Part shown: positions 28,913 to 37,736 of the stretch, piece after piece
Layout: every line of letters starts with the position of its first letter
How positions within the stretch are numbered: the first letter of the stretch is position 1
Assembly: GCF_007570825.1 (NCBI RefSeq)
Contig: NZ_SUNB01000004.1
Coordinates: 62,001 to 126,000 of the forward strand
Direction of reading: 5' to 3'
Source: Pleionea sediminis
Lineage (GTDB): Bacteria > Pseudomonadota > Gammaproteobacteria > Enterobacterales > Kangiellaceae
DNA: 64,000 nucleotides
The notes under the pieces: generated by a model
Databases searched by the model: none
Told to the model about the DNA's origin: nothing
The model's input: only the letters and a program-made list of their open reading frames with translations
Made by a program: the position numbers and the translations under genes

Positions 28913-31042
28913 ATGAATAAACTGATTTCATTTTTTATTTTAATTCTGTTCTTATTTTCAATAAGTAACCATTTGTTGGCAACTGATCAAGCTGCATCAG
29001 AAAAGGTTTCATTTAGTTCGTTACAAACACAAGTGTTAGAGCGGCGAATTTCAACGGGTGCCGATGATGTAGAAGAACGTTCGAATGGTTCCATATATAT
29101 GGACAGTTCTGATATTGAATTAGTGAATGATGGAAACAACCAGACGATAGGACTTCGTTTTAGAAGTATTAGTATACCGAAAGGCGCAACAATAACTCGG
29201 GCGTATATTCAATTTACGACGGATGAGCAATCACTAGGGAGCACCTACTTAAACATATATGGAGAAAGAACGGGTAATGCCGATCCTTTTAGTTCTTCAT
29301 GGCAAAATGTATCAAGCCGACCAAAGACGACTGCATTAGTGTCGTGGCAACCTGGAGCATGGAGAAATATCGGTGAATCAGGTAGTGCACAAAGAACGCC
29401 AGACTTGTCATCTATTATTCAAGAGATAATCAGTCGCAATAGTTGGCAGTCAGGAAATAACATTGTGATTATTGTTACGGGTAGTGGGCGGCGAACGGCA
29501 GAATCAAACAATGGTTCGAGTTCACGAGCTCCGTTACTACGTGTGGAATACAGCTTTAATGATGATGACGGTGACGATGGCGACGACGGAGGTGATGACG
29601 GTAATAATAATGCTACGCAAGTTGAACTTCGTCGTGTATCAAGTGGTAATGATGATGTAGAGGAACGTTCGGATGGTTCCATGTATATGGACAGTTCTGA
29701 TTTAGAACTCGTTAATGATGGCAACGATCAAACCATTGGCCTTCGTTTTACTAATGTTAATGTTCCCAAGAATGCGACGGTAAAGCGTGCCTATCTTCAA
29801 TTTACTGTCGACGAGCGTTCTTCAGGATATTCCAACCTCACTATTTATGGCGAACGAACCAGCAACGCAAGTTCATTTCAAACCAGTTGGCGAAATGTTT
29901 CAAGTAGGAACAGAACCAGCGCCTCTGTTCGGTGGCAACCCAGAGATTGGAATACGGTTGGTGAAGCAGGAAGCGACCAGCGAACGCCTGATCTTAAATC
30001 GATCGTTCAGGAAATTATAAACCGTGATGGTTGGCGTCAAGGAAATAATATGGTTTTGATGATTACTGGAAGCGGTCGACGTACTGCCGAATCCAATAAC
30101 GGATCCAGTTCGCGGGCACCGTTATTGAGAATAGAGTATCAGGGTGGAGATGACGATGGCGACGACGGCGATGATGGTGATGACGGAAATAATGGAGACG
30201 GCGTTAAAATTGCGTTTATCGGTGATACTGGCACGGGGAGTAATTTCCAACAAGTATTGAATTTAATTAAACGAGAAGGAGCTGAGCTTACTGTTGTAGC
30301 CGGTGATACTTCTTACGATGATCGAAGAGACGATAACTGGGATTCTATGGTGAGAAGCACGTTAGGATCATCGGATCCTGCATTAATTGCCGCCGGTAAT
30401 CACGATTACGACGACAGCAACTTTTGGAATGTGCGCTCATTTGGTCAATCAAGATTAAATCGAGCCAACCGAGTATCGTGTAGTGGATCTTATGCAGAAC
30501 GGATGACGTGCCGAATTGGAAATGTTTATATCGTTTTATCTGCTATTGGTTCAAGTGGTAGTCGTTCCAGTCATGAGGATTATATTCGTAACAGTTTGCA
30601 AAATGCGCCGAATAATGCATGGAGAATTTGTGCTTGGCATAAAAATCAACGCGACATGCAAGTTGGCGGAAAAGGCAATGAGGTTGGCTGGACCGCTTAT
30701 GAGACCTGTCGTCAAAACGGAGCCATTGTTGCCACTGGACACGAACACTCTTATTCTCGCACTCATTTGCTGAGCGACATGAGTTCGCAAAGTGTCGCTA
30801 GTCGTTCATCAACGATGACAATAACCGAAGGCCGAACAATTGCTTTTGTTTCAGGCTTGGGCGGAATTGGAATTCGCGATCAAGAGCGTGGCGGAAACTG
30901 GTGGGCGAGTATATATACTTCAACACAAGGTGCAAGATATGGCGCTCTTTTTGGCACTTTTTATAACGATAGGGCTGAGTTCTATTTTAAAAATATAAAC
31001 GGGAATGTTATCGACCGTTTCACTTTGAGAAAGGGGTACTAA
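28913..31042 (+). CDS. Secreted metallophosphoesterase with two N-terminal β-domains
   Basis: 709 residues. Signal peptide (about 1-23); two copies of one domain at about 42-215 and 238-412, each running from a V-E-E-R start through SSDLELVNDG and WQP to RTAESNNGSSSRAPLLR; acidic Gly-Asp linkers after each; then a metallophosphoesterase domain about 434-640 with GDTGTG, GDTSYDD, GNHDYDD and GHEHSYSR metal-binding motifs. The repeated domain also occurs once in the divergent phosphoesterase. It resembles DNRLRE-type β-domains of marine secreted enzymes and probably binds a surface or polymer. No GlyGly-CTERM is present. Two small periplasmic-protein genes follow closely. Confidence 0.88.
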   Translation: MNKLISFFILILFLFSISNHLLATDQAASEKVSFSSLQTQVLERRISTGADDVEERSNGSIYMDSSDIELVNDGNNQTIGLRFRSISIPKGATITRAYIQFTTDEQSLGSTYLNIYGERTGNADPFSSSWQNVSSRPKTTALVSWQPGAWRNIGESGSAQRTPDLSSIIQEIISRNSWQSGNNIVIIVTGSGRRTAESNNGSSSRAPLLRVEYSFNDDDGDDGDDGGDDGNNNATQVELRRVSSGNDDVEERSDGSMYMDSSDLELVNDGNDQTIGLRFTNVNVPKNATVKRAYLQFTVDERSSGYSNLTIYGERTSNASSFQTSWRNVSSRNRTSASVRWQPRDWNTVGEAGSDQRTPDLKSIVQEIINRDGWRQGNNMVLMITGSGRRTAESNNGSSSRAPLLRIEYQGGDDDGDDGDDGDDGNNGDGVKIAFIGDTGTGSNFQQVLNLIKREGAELTVVAGDTSYDDRRDDNWDSMVRSTLGSSDPALIAAGNHDYDDSNFWNVRSFGQSRLNRANRVSCSGSYAERMTCRIGNVYIVLSAIGSSGSRSSHEDYIRNSLQNAPNNAWRICAWHKNQRDMQVGGKGNEVGWTAYETCRQNGAIVATGHEHSYSRTHLLSDMSSQSVASRSSTMTITEGRTIAFVSGLGGIGIRDQERGGNWWASIYTSTQGARYGALFGTFYNDRAEFYFKNINGNVIDRFTLRKGY

Positions 31043-31043
31043 T

Positions 31044-31370
31044 ATGAAGCTCATTTCCATCATAAGTTTATTATTCGCGTTAGTTTATAGCGATGCATTT
31101 GCAAGTTGTGAAGCAACAATTATTGAAGGAAAGCACACTGCCTCATCAAAAGATGAAGCAGTTGCTGCAGCATGGGAAGACGCAAAAGAACTGTGTTATC
31201 CAGGTAAGGCGATAAAAGAGACTCTTGAGTGTAAAACCGTACCTAGCAAAAATGAAGAGTCTGAAAAGTTATTTCGTTGTTCCCAAAAAATCGTCTGTAA
31301 TTTATGCGGTGAAGCGTTAATGAGAAAACTCGAAGCTCAAGAGGACTCTGATGAACCTGTAAATCATTAA
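31044..31370 (+). CDS. Small Cys-rich periplasmic protein
   Basis: 108 residues with a signal peptide (about 1-20, ending AFA). The mature part has six Cys (CEAT, LCYPG, ECKTV, RCSQ, VCNLCG), suggesting disulfides. The phrase SSKDEAVAAAWEDAKELC is helical and resembles small secreted proteins seen beside other exported genes. It starts 1 bp after the phosphoesterase stop, so the two are almost certainly translated from one mRNA. Function unknown. Confidence 0.65.
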   Translation: MKLISIISLLFALVYSDAFASCEATIIEGKHTASSKDEAVAAAWEDAKELCYPGKAIKETLECKTVPSKNEESEKLFRCSQKIVCNLCGEALMRKLEAQEDSDEPVNH

Positions 31371-31389
31371 GCTACCGTTAGGGGAAAAA

Positions 31390-31899
31390 ATGACTATGAA
31401 TAGAAATGCACAAAACTTTATGGTTATCTGTAGTTTTACTTTGGCACTCGTTGCATGCTCTTCGGTTAGTTATGATCAGCATGACACTCTAAAAGATGAT
31501 CATTTGTCAACACATGAAGCGCATAAGAAAGAAGAGCATGAATTATTAGAACATCGGTTAGAATTAAGTGCCAGTGCAGAGATTTTTTCGTGCCATCTTG
31601 AGGAATCTCTGCAGCAATGTCGAGAGTATCCAATTCCAAAGGATGTTCAATTTAAAACAAAAGACCTTGCAAAAGGTTGCGAGTCGATGCCTAAAGGAAA
31701 ATTTCAAAAAGGAGAGTGCCCAAAATTCGATGTGATTGCTAAGTGCGAAAGTATTATGAGAAATAATCATGATGCTCAGTCGTTAGTTTATAGGAACCTT
31801 TATTACAAATCTGAAAGCGGCATGTGGAATGAGAAAGAGGTTAGTCGGGTTTGCCAAGATCTTGAAGGGAAGCTCGTTTTGAAGTCAGATCCCAAATGA
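31390..31899 (+). CDS. Putative lipoprotein
   Basis: 169 residues, ATG preceded by AGGGG. The signal ends in ALVAC with Cys at residue 23, a good lipobox. It then has a His- and Glu-rich stretch (HDTLKDDHLSTHEAHKKEEH), which might bind metal, and four further Cys after residue 60. It follows the Cys-rich gene by 19 bp and is probably the last gene of the phosphoesterase operon. I recognise no family. Confidence 0.65.
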   Translation: MTMNRNAQNFMVICSFTLALVACSSVSYDQHDTLKDDHLSTHEAHKKEEHELLEHRLELSASAEIFSCHLEESLQQCREYPIPKDVQFKTKDLAKGCESMPKGKFQKGECPKFDVIAKCESIMRNNHDAQSLVYRNLYYKSESGMWNEKEVSRVCQDLEGKLVLKSDPK

Positions 31900-31978
31900 T
31901 AATAAGACTGTCTGTTAATTTCGTACAAAGGCAATATCTATTGATGTCAGTCTATGCGAAGTTAACAGAACGGTCATA

Positions 31979-34900
31979 TTAATCGATATTTAAGCTGTCA
32001 AGTTTTTCGATTAACCTTCGAAATGTCAGGTTGTTATCATTAATCATTTCATGAGGATAAGTGAATAGTGGATTAATTTGCGGGATCGCTCGCTTCAACT
32101 GAAAGTAATAGTCAACGACTGCCTGCCCTGAGTCAGGATCGATGCCAAAGGCCGATAAATCAATAATGCCAACTACTTCATTCGGTTTCCCTTGTGGGAA
32201 AACGATTAGATCGACTTGATATCGAGCATCACCGACAATGATATCTTTACGAAAATCGAGCTTTTGTTGAATTAAGTTTTGTTGTATTTGTGTTAATCCG
32301 CGTTGCTTCGAGTTATTCACCGAAAAAGTTAACAGTTGTTGATATAAAGATGCCGACTCATCAGAAGTAAGAGAGGTGTTTTTGCTCTGATTATTTTGAC
32401 GAAGTAGTGTTCGCCATAGATAGCGCGTGATTTGAGTTCGACTATGATCAAGGCTTTCAAAACCATGATGTAAGTAGTGGAATGCCTTTTTTTTCGGTCG
32501 ACTCATTAAAACATTTAGCTCTCCTTTACGTTTATCGGCATCATCTCCCTGTTTAAAAGCACCCATATTGTAACGAGTGACATCCCAAAGATAGAAGATA
32601 TAGTCACGTTCTTTGCCCTGTAATGCAGCTCCGGCGCCATCGAGAACATCATCACCTTTTCTAATTTGGCTCAAAAATTTATCTTTCACCGATTTTACAT
32701 ATGGTTCGTTTTTCATTAAGAAGTAGCACAGTGCAACATCGGTTTCTACATTAATGGTTTTTCCCGTTTCCCGTTCCAGCTTTTTAACGGTCTTTGCTAC
32801 ATAATCCATAAACCGATCAATCATCGCTGTTTCGATGCCTTTAAACTTTCCACTACTGGGCTTTTTCTTTTGCTCCGCTTTCTTTTCATCATCGTTTATT
32901 ATGACCGATGGTGGTGTTTCTGGCAGTCGCCACTGCATTATTTTTAATTCGTTTCCATAAACATTTTGATTAGAAAACTCAATAATATCAGCAGGGCAGC
33001 GATAGTGCTCATCTAACATGACAGAGCCTTGTTTTATTGATTTAACCAATCCAAAAATATGCGAACCGCCGCCCTTAAATCCTCTCGCCTGAGTAGAACG
33101 TAGGTGTTCTCCGAGCTCATGATCTTTGAACAGGTAATCATCAACTATCGAATCTTTTTGTAACACGGTCTGTTTATCATCGCCAACAACCAGCATCTTT
33201 TTTGCTCTAAACATCAATGAAAGGGCATCATCCACTCGGCATTGAGTGGCCTCATCAACGATCACCAGGTCAAAACTTTGTTCGATACACGGCAACAAAA
33301 AGGGAACGGCCTGTTTTCTGACTAACCAAACTGGGAAAGATTTAGAGAGTGTCTGTTTTAGTTCTTCGTGAACACTGCCACTTTCAGCAATAGAATTAAA
33401 TTCTTTCAGATGATCGACCTGAGCCATAATGCTAGTGATGCTGTTCGTTCCAGAGGAACTTTTATTCTCTGTTGCAGCTCGAATAATGTCTCGTAGTTGG
33501 CATATGAAATTATCTTTAACAATGGTATCTTGTTGTCGATAAAGATCATCAATATCCTCTAACAAATTATGGATTGAAATTGACGCAGTCGTTTTCCGAG
33601 ATTTTTTGGTCTTATTGTTGCCCCGGTTTTTTAGATAAAGACTTAACTCTAAAGTAGGAACGTCATTGATTCGAATAGACTCGTGAATATCTCTTAGTAC
33701 TGACCATAAATCATCGGTCCACTCTTTACCTGTATCTAAAAGTTCGATTTGGCTTTTCACTGCTTGGTGTATGTGTTTTACTTCATTCGTAAATGGCGAG
33801 CGAAAGCGAGCTCGAATACTGTGAATAACTTTTTTAAAGCCATCTGTTGTCTCTACAGTAAATTGCTCTAATTGCGACTCGAGTCGACGAAAGAGCTCAT
33901 TATGAGGGTGGTCTTTGGTAATTTCATTAAATGATTCTAGCGATTCGACTTTCGCTTCGATAATTTTCGAAAGTAGTCTTTCATCATCTTGTAACGCTTT
34001 AATATCAGATGCAAGGTTTTCAGAATTCACTTTGAAGTAAGAGTAACATTCGTCTAATCCCTGTTGTTTAAGTTTTAAGCGTTGATCAATAAAGCTCTCT
34101 AATGCTAAATGTTCTTTGGCACTCGTACTGAAAATTAGCTTCAAAAATTGTGTTAATCCGTTTTCATTGTACATTCTTTGACGTTTTTGCGGGAAACGTT
34201 CTGAAAATATTTTGTCGCTACCTAAATCATACTCAAGCTGATTTTGAATCTTTTGGGTTAAATGACTTATTTCATTTTGTATAACTTTAAGTTTTCTGGT
34301 TAGTGTTTTTGCATCAATTCCAGCTCCAATGCCTGGATCATTCACAGAAAAGTTTTCCGTTAACTGAGTAATAAGATCTGGTAAAGACTGTTCTCCTGTT
34401 TCTATTTGATCAACAACTTTTATAGCGCTAAATAATAAATCTTTCCATTGACGCTCAGCAGCGGTGTCTTTATCGTCACCAATTAGATATTCCAGTAACT
34501 TTTCGGTAAGCGCTTCTATGGCGGCTTGTTGATCGCTCACGATAAGAACTCTTTGTTTGCTAGAAATTGCATGAATGAGGAGATTCATTATCGTATGGGT
34601 TTTACCCGTACCTGGAGGGCCTTCCAGGAGTAGTAAGTTGTGTCGGTTGAGTTGATTAATCAAACTTCGCGTGCTTTTTGGGGGGCGGCCGGGAATCCAG
34701 GTAAGTTCTTTGGATGAATCATTATTAGTTTCATGGGAAGCCATTTCAGGCGTTAAAAACTGACCTAGCAAAGATTGATAGAATCGCCGACACGATTGAT
34801 GAGCGATTGCTTGTATCTCTTCGAGATCTTTTTCAAGGGCCTGTTCCATTGGGTTAAGCTGCTTGGTGGCTCGGTAAAGATAAACCGTTTGTAAATCACA

Positions 34901-36241
34901 CTCAATACCATTGACACTTAACTCATTTAGTATTCCTCCTTTTCCATTTTCGTCTTGGTAACCGAACAGTATTTCTCTGGAACGGTCGAATATCAGTTCT
35001 TTTACCGGTAGATAGCGACTTAAATGAATACGGTCATTTAGACGATCAATACTGATATCTTGAGCAAGCAGAGTATTAAAGAATTTATCAATTGGGTCTG
35101 TTCCAGCATTCGTTGGCGAGAACTTTTCTACTAGATGGGCCAGGGCTAAGTGATTTAAGAATATTTTACCGTCATTTTTTGCGGTCACGTGTATTTCTCG
35201 ACCTGATTCGCGAATGGATACGGCCATATAGTAGAGAGGGAACCGAAAAGTTTTGACAGCTTTGTTGTATGTAAATAAAGCATCCACAATTTCAAACCCT
35301 AAGTAGAAATCACAGGATCGGTCACCAATAAACCGATCTCTAAATTCGGTTGACTCTGTAGAACTCAATTCAAATGAAAATTTTTGAACTTCGAAGGCTT
35401 TGATATTGGATGCTGACAATGGCGTTATAAACTGTGAAAGCGATGACTTTGATTTTCTACCACCCGAGTCATTATTATCTTCGCTTTCCTTTTTAGGTAG
35501 TAGTGAGATATTACTGTCGCCAAATATCTCATCGTAATCAACTTCAATGTTTTTCTCGTGAAAGCGTTCACCAAGTTTAGGTTGGTAGGTATTAGAATCC
35601 GTTTTCTTTTTCTTCTTACCAATGCCAGGCTGTATCTTCTTCTTTGAACTCCCTGACTCTAAAGCTTGATTGTTAGCTTGAACTCTCTCTGCAAGACGTG
35701 GTGAATATTTTTCAATACTTTGGAGTACATCTTTTCTTAACGTTAGGTCACTAGTAATACTTTTACTTCCTTTGACAAAACTAAACTGAAAAAGCTTATG
35801 ATAAGAAATTATCTCATCTAATACATCATTGGGATGTTGTAATTTTTCGCTATATAGAAGCGCTTCAAGTGCTGGTAAGCTACGACGGCTGACAGTTAAA
35901 TATCCGGATGAACCTTCGCGTTCTTCGATATCTTGAATTATCAAGTTCTCTATATCAACTTTAGTGGACTTAAAATAGAAGTAATCACGGTTTAAAAAGT
36001 TCGTTGCATATTCAAAAGGCTCAGATGTATTTGCATTGACTTCCGTATTAACAATATTTCTTATTTGCGCACGAAAGCGACCAAAAATAAAGCGAGGAAT
36101 AAAAATTCTACGGCCTTCGGCTGTATTTTCTAGTTCGTAGACTTGAAATCCATGATCATTTTTAAAACGCCGAATGGAGAATTGATTTCGTCGATCACCT
36201 TTTTTTGTTAGTTTGATATCGGTTGTTTTTTTGTGTGTCAT
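31979..36241 (-). CDS. Giant SF1 (UPF1/DNA2-like) helicase with possible C-terminal nuclease-like domain
   Basis: 1,420 residues. An N-terminal region of about 500 residues is unrecognised (one acidic/basic linker at about 200-270). The helicase core follows: motif I LLEGPPGTGKTHT near residue 540, a long insertion of about 400 residues that includes coiled coil, motif II VIVDEATQC near 994, motif III LVVGDDKQ, motif IV EHYRCP, motif V-like ALQGKERDY and motif VI LNVLMSRPKKK near 1245. The last 100 residues (YQVDLIVFPQG ... VVGIIDLSAF ... DYYFQLKRA) have the order of a PD-(D/E)xK fold, but the E-x-K element reads D-L-S, so catalysis is doubtful. It is the last gene of a four-gene operon with MotA- and MotB-like proteins, 47 bp after the latter. 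Probably acts on DNA or RNA; target unknown. Confidence 0.85.
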   Translation of the reverse strand: MTHKKTTDIKLTKKGDRRNQFSIRRFKNDHGFQVYELENTAEGRRIFIPRFIFGRFRAQIRNIVNTEVNANTSEPFEYATNFLNRDYFYFKSTKVDIENLIIQDIEEREGSSGYLTVSRRSLPALEALLYSEKLQHPNDVLDEIISYHKLFQFSFVKGSKSITSDLTLRKDVLQSIEKYSPRLAERVQANNQALESGSSKKKIQPGIGKKKKKTDSNTYQPKLGERFHEKNIEVDYDEIFGDSNISLLPKKESEDNNDSGGRKSKSSLSQFITPLSASNIKAFEVQKFSFELSSTESTEFRDRFIGDRSCDFYLGFEIVDALFTYNKAVKTFRFPLYYMAVSIRESGREIHVTAKNDGKIFLNHLALAHLVEKFSPTNAGTDPIDKFFNTLLAQDISIDRLNDRIHLSRYLPVKELIFDRSREILFGYQDENGKGGILNELSVNGIECDLQTVYLYRATKQLNPMEQALEKDLEEIQAIAHQSCRRFYQSLLGQFLTPEMASHETNNDSSKELTWIPGRPPKSTRSLINQLNRHNLLLLEGPPGTGKTHTIMNLLIHAISSKQRVLIVSDQQAAIEALTEKLLEYLIGDDKDTAAERQWKDLLFSAIKVVDQIETGEQSLPDLITQLTENFSVNDPGIGAGIDAKTLTRKLKVIQNEISHLTQKIQNQLEYDLGSDKIFSERFPQKRQRMYNENGLTQFLKLIFSTSAKEHLALESFIDQRLKLKQQGLDECYSYFKVNSENLASDIKALQDDERLLSKIIEAKVESLESFNEITKDHPHNELFRRLESQLEQFTVETTDGFKKVIHSIRARFRSPFTNEVKHIHQAVKSQIELLDTGKEWTDDLWSVLRDIHESIRINDVPTLELSLYLKNRGNNKTKKSRKTTASISIHNLLEDIDDLYRQQDTIVKDNFICQLRDIIRAATENKSSSGTNSITSIMAQVDHLKEFNSIAESGSVHEELKQTLSKSFPVWLVRKQAVPFLLPCIEQSFDLVIVDEATQCRVDDALSLMFRAKKMLVVGDDKQTVLQKDSIVDDYLFKDHELGEHLRSTQARGFKGGGSHIFGLVKSIKQGSVMLDEHYRCPADIIEFSNQNVYGNELKIMQWRLPETPPSVIINDDEKKAEQKKKPSSGKFKGIETAMIDRFMDYVAKTVKKLERETGKTINVETDVALCYFLMKNEPYVKSVKDKFLSQIRKGDDVLDGAGAALQGKERDYIFYLWDVTRYNMGAFKQGDDADKRKGELNVLMSRPKKKAFHYLHHGFESLDHSRTQITRYLWRTLLRQNNQSKNTSLTSDESASLYQQLLTFSVNNSKQRGLTQIQQNLIQQKLDFRKDIIVGDARYQVDLIVFPQGKPNEVVGIIDLSAFGIDPDSGQAVVDYYFQLKRAIPQINPLFTYPHEMINDNNLTFRRLIEKLDSLNID

Positions 36242-36288
36242 AAAAATGTATCGTTAATAATCAGCATTGTCGTTAGTCACCTATGATA

Positions 36289-36933
36289 CTATCGTATTAA
36301 CAGGGCAACCCTTCGGTTTCTTGCTCTGGCGTTTTCAAGTTCCTCTCCGCGTTTACCCTTGGTCGTAATAACCGGTTGCGTATGAGCATAACCGACAGCT
36401 CTCAAGCGATCTGCAGAAAAACCAAGGTTTCGCAAGTGAAGTATCATGCTACTTGCTCTTTTGCCACTTAAGCTCCAGTTAGTTACTGTTTCACCATCAA
36501 TGATTCGGTAGTAGGGCACATCATCGGTATGACCTTCGACATCGATCATATACTCGGTGGTTAAGATTTTCTGAAGAATAGGTTCAATTTTCTCAATTGC
36601 ATCTTCTCGAATATTGGATTTTCCTTGATCAAATAAAATACTTGTATCAAGATCGACACGCACGCCATCTTTATCTATTCGAACTGAAGTTCCCGGAACG
36701 CCGGGTGTTCCTTCTATGATTTCTTGTAAAGATTCACTCAATTCAACTAACGTGTTTTGTGAACTTCCTGTTAATACGCTTTTAATTTTTTCAAAGGATC
36801 CAACTTCGATTTTACTCATCGTCAACAGCATGACTAAGAATACACATAAGATAACCATTAGATCACCAAAGCTTATGTAAAAGGCATCTAGTCCTTCTTC
36901 ATCATGCTCTTCTGTTAATTGATCTAAGTTCAT
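36289..36933 (-). CDS. MotB/OmpA-type stator protein of a helicase operon
   Basis: 214 residues. A short cytoplasmic N-terminus is followed by one membrane helix (about 20-42) that begins ISFGDLMVILCVFLVMLL; Asp24 is at the position of the ion-binding Asp of MotB/PomB. A plug/linker region (about 50-95) leads to an OmpA-like peptidoglycan-binding domain (VDLDTSILFDQGKSNI, VEGHTDDVPY, LRAVGYAHTQPV, ARARNRRVALLI). Length is shorter than flagellar MotB (about 300). It begins 2 bp after the MotA-like gene ends. With that partner it should form a proton- or sodium-driven rotary unit anchored to the cell wall. The operon partners point away from motility and toward a Zorya-type role. Confidence 0.88.
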   Translation of the reverse strand: MNLDQLTEEHDEEGLDAFYISFGDLMVILCVFLVMLLTMSKIEVGSFEKIKSVLTGSSQNTLVELSESLQEIIEGTPGVPGTSVRIDKDGVRVDLDTSILFDQGKSNIREDAIEKIEPILQKILTTEYMIDVEGHTDDVPYYRIIDGETVTNWSLSGKRASSMILHLRNLGFSADRLRAVGYAHTQPVITTKGKRGEELENARARNRRVALLIR

Positions 36934-36935
36934 TG

Positions 36936-37736
36936 CTAATTGCCGAGTTTATTATTGACGATAACTGTATTTAAACGACGATTCTCTCTCTGCATCAAAA
37001 TATTAATTCGACTCATTAGGAGCTTATGAGTCTCTAAATATAACGTGTTATGATGTTCTAAACGGCCTGCTAACGGTGTAAATATTAGCGATCCTAAAAT
37101 TGAACCAAAAGCAGTTGTCATTAAAGCGAGAGACATAGCCGGACCGATATTAGCTGGGTTTTCTAAAGTACGTAATACCTCAATTAAGCCGATGACGGTA
37201 CCTAATAATCCTAAAGCGGGTGCCACTTTTGAGCCTTTATTAAGCAAGGAGACAGCAACCTTTCGTATTAAAAATAGCGAAGCAACCCGGTTGGATACAA
37301 AGTCTTCAATTTCTTCATAGAAAAGTTTTTCGTTTATCATATGGACAATATCATTCAGTAATTCGCCATTGACTTCATTTCCTTCCCGAAGGTTTAGTAT
37401 GCTACCGCCTTTGATAATTGTTTCATCCAGTTCTTCTATCATTGGATTTAGATGTTTTGTGGGACTACTGAAAAATGACTTGAGTACCAAAACGGTCGTA
37501 TTAAATAAAGTTTGTAAATCAAATTGGAATAACAGAACACCGAATGTGCCACCGACAACAAAAAAGAATGAGCGAAAGTCACTGAACATAAAGCTGTCAC
37601 TTTCTCCGGTCATATTGTCATAACCTATGGCAGTGATAAGTGCCGCAGCCAGTAATATTAGGCTTAAAGTTGCTGTTATTGGATCAAATCGCTGTTTGGA
37701 TAAGTACACATATTTATGTTCTTTCATACCTTTCAT
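36936..37736 (-). CDS. MotA-type ion-channel protein of a helicase operon
   Basis: 266 residues, four membrane helices (about 20-38, 53-72, 170-190, 200-222). TM3 reads VAPALGLLGTVIGL with Pro173, and TM4 includes IGPAMSLALMTTAFG with Pro221; these prolines and the GLLGT/GPAM phrases are hallmarks of the MotA/PomA family. The cytoplasmic loop (about 75-165) differs from flagellar MotA and lacks a recognisable pattern of the Arg/Glu residues that contact FliG. There is no long C-terminal coiled-coil tail like that of ZorA. The start overlaps the coiled-coil gene by 4 bp (ATGA), so the proteins are made together. Confidence 0.88.
   Translation of the reverse strand: MKGMKEHKYVYLSKQRFDPITATLSLILLAAALITAIGYDNMTGESDSFMFSDFRSFFFVVGGTFGVLLFQFDLQTLFNTTVLVLKSFFSSPTKHLNPMIEELDETIIKGGSILNLREGNEVNGELLNDIVHMINEKLFYEEIEDFVSNRVASLFLIRKVAVSLLNKGSKVAPALGLLGTVIGLIEVLRTLENPANIGPAMSLALMTTAFGSILGSLIFTPLAGRLEHHNTLYLETHKLLMSRINILMQRENRRLNTVIVNNKLGN

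Noticed and set aside
36289-37736. MotA/MotB pair as the stator of the flagellar-type operon 6 kb away
   Set aside because: It lies in a tight operon with a helicase on the opposite strand; the MotA-like loop lacks a recognisable FliG-contact pattern and no fliG is present. Not fully excluded.
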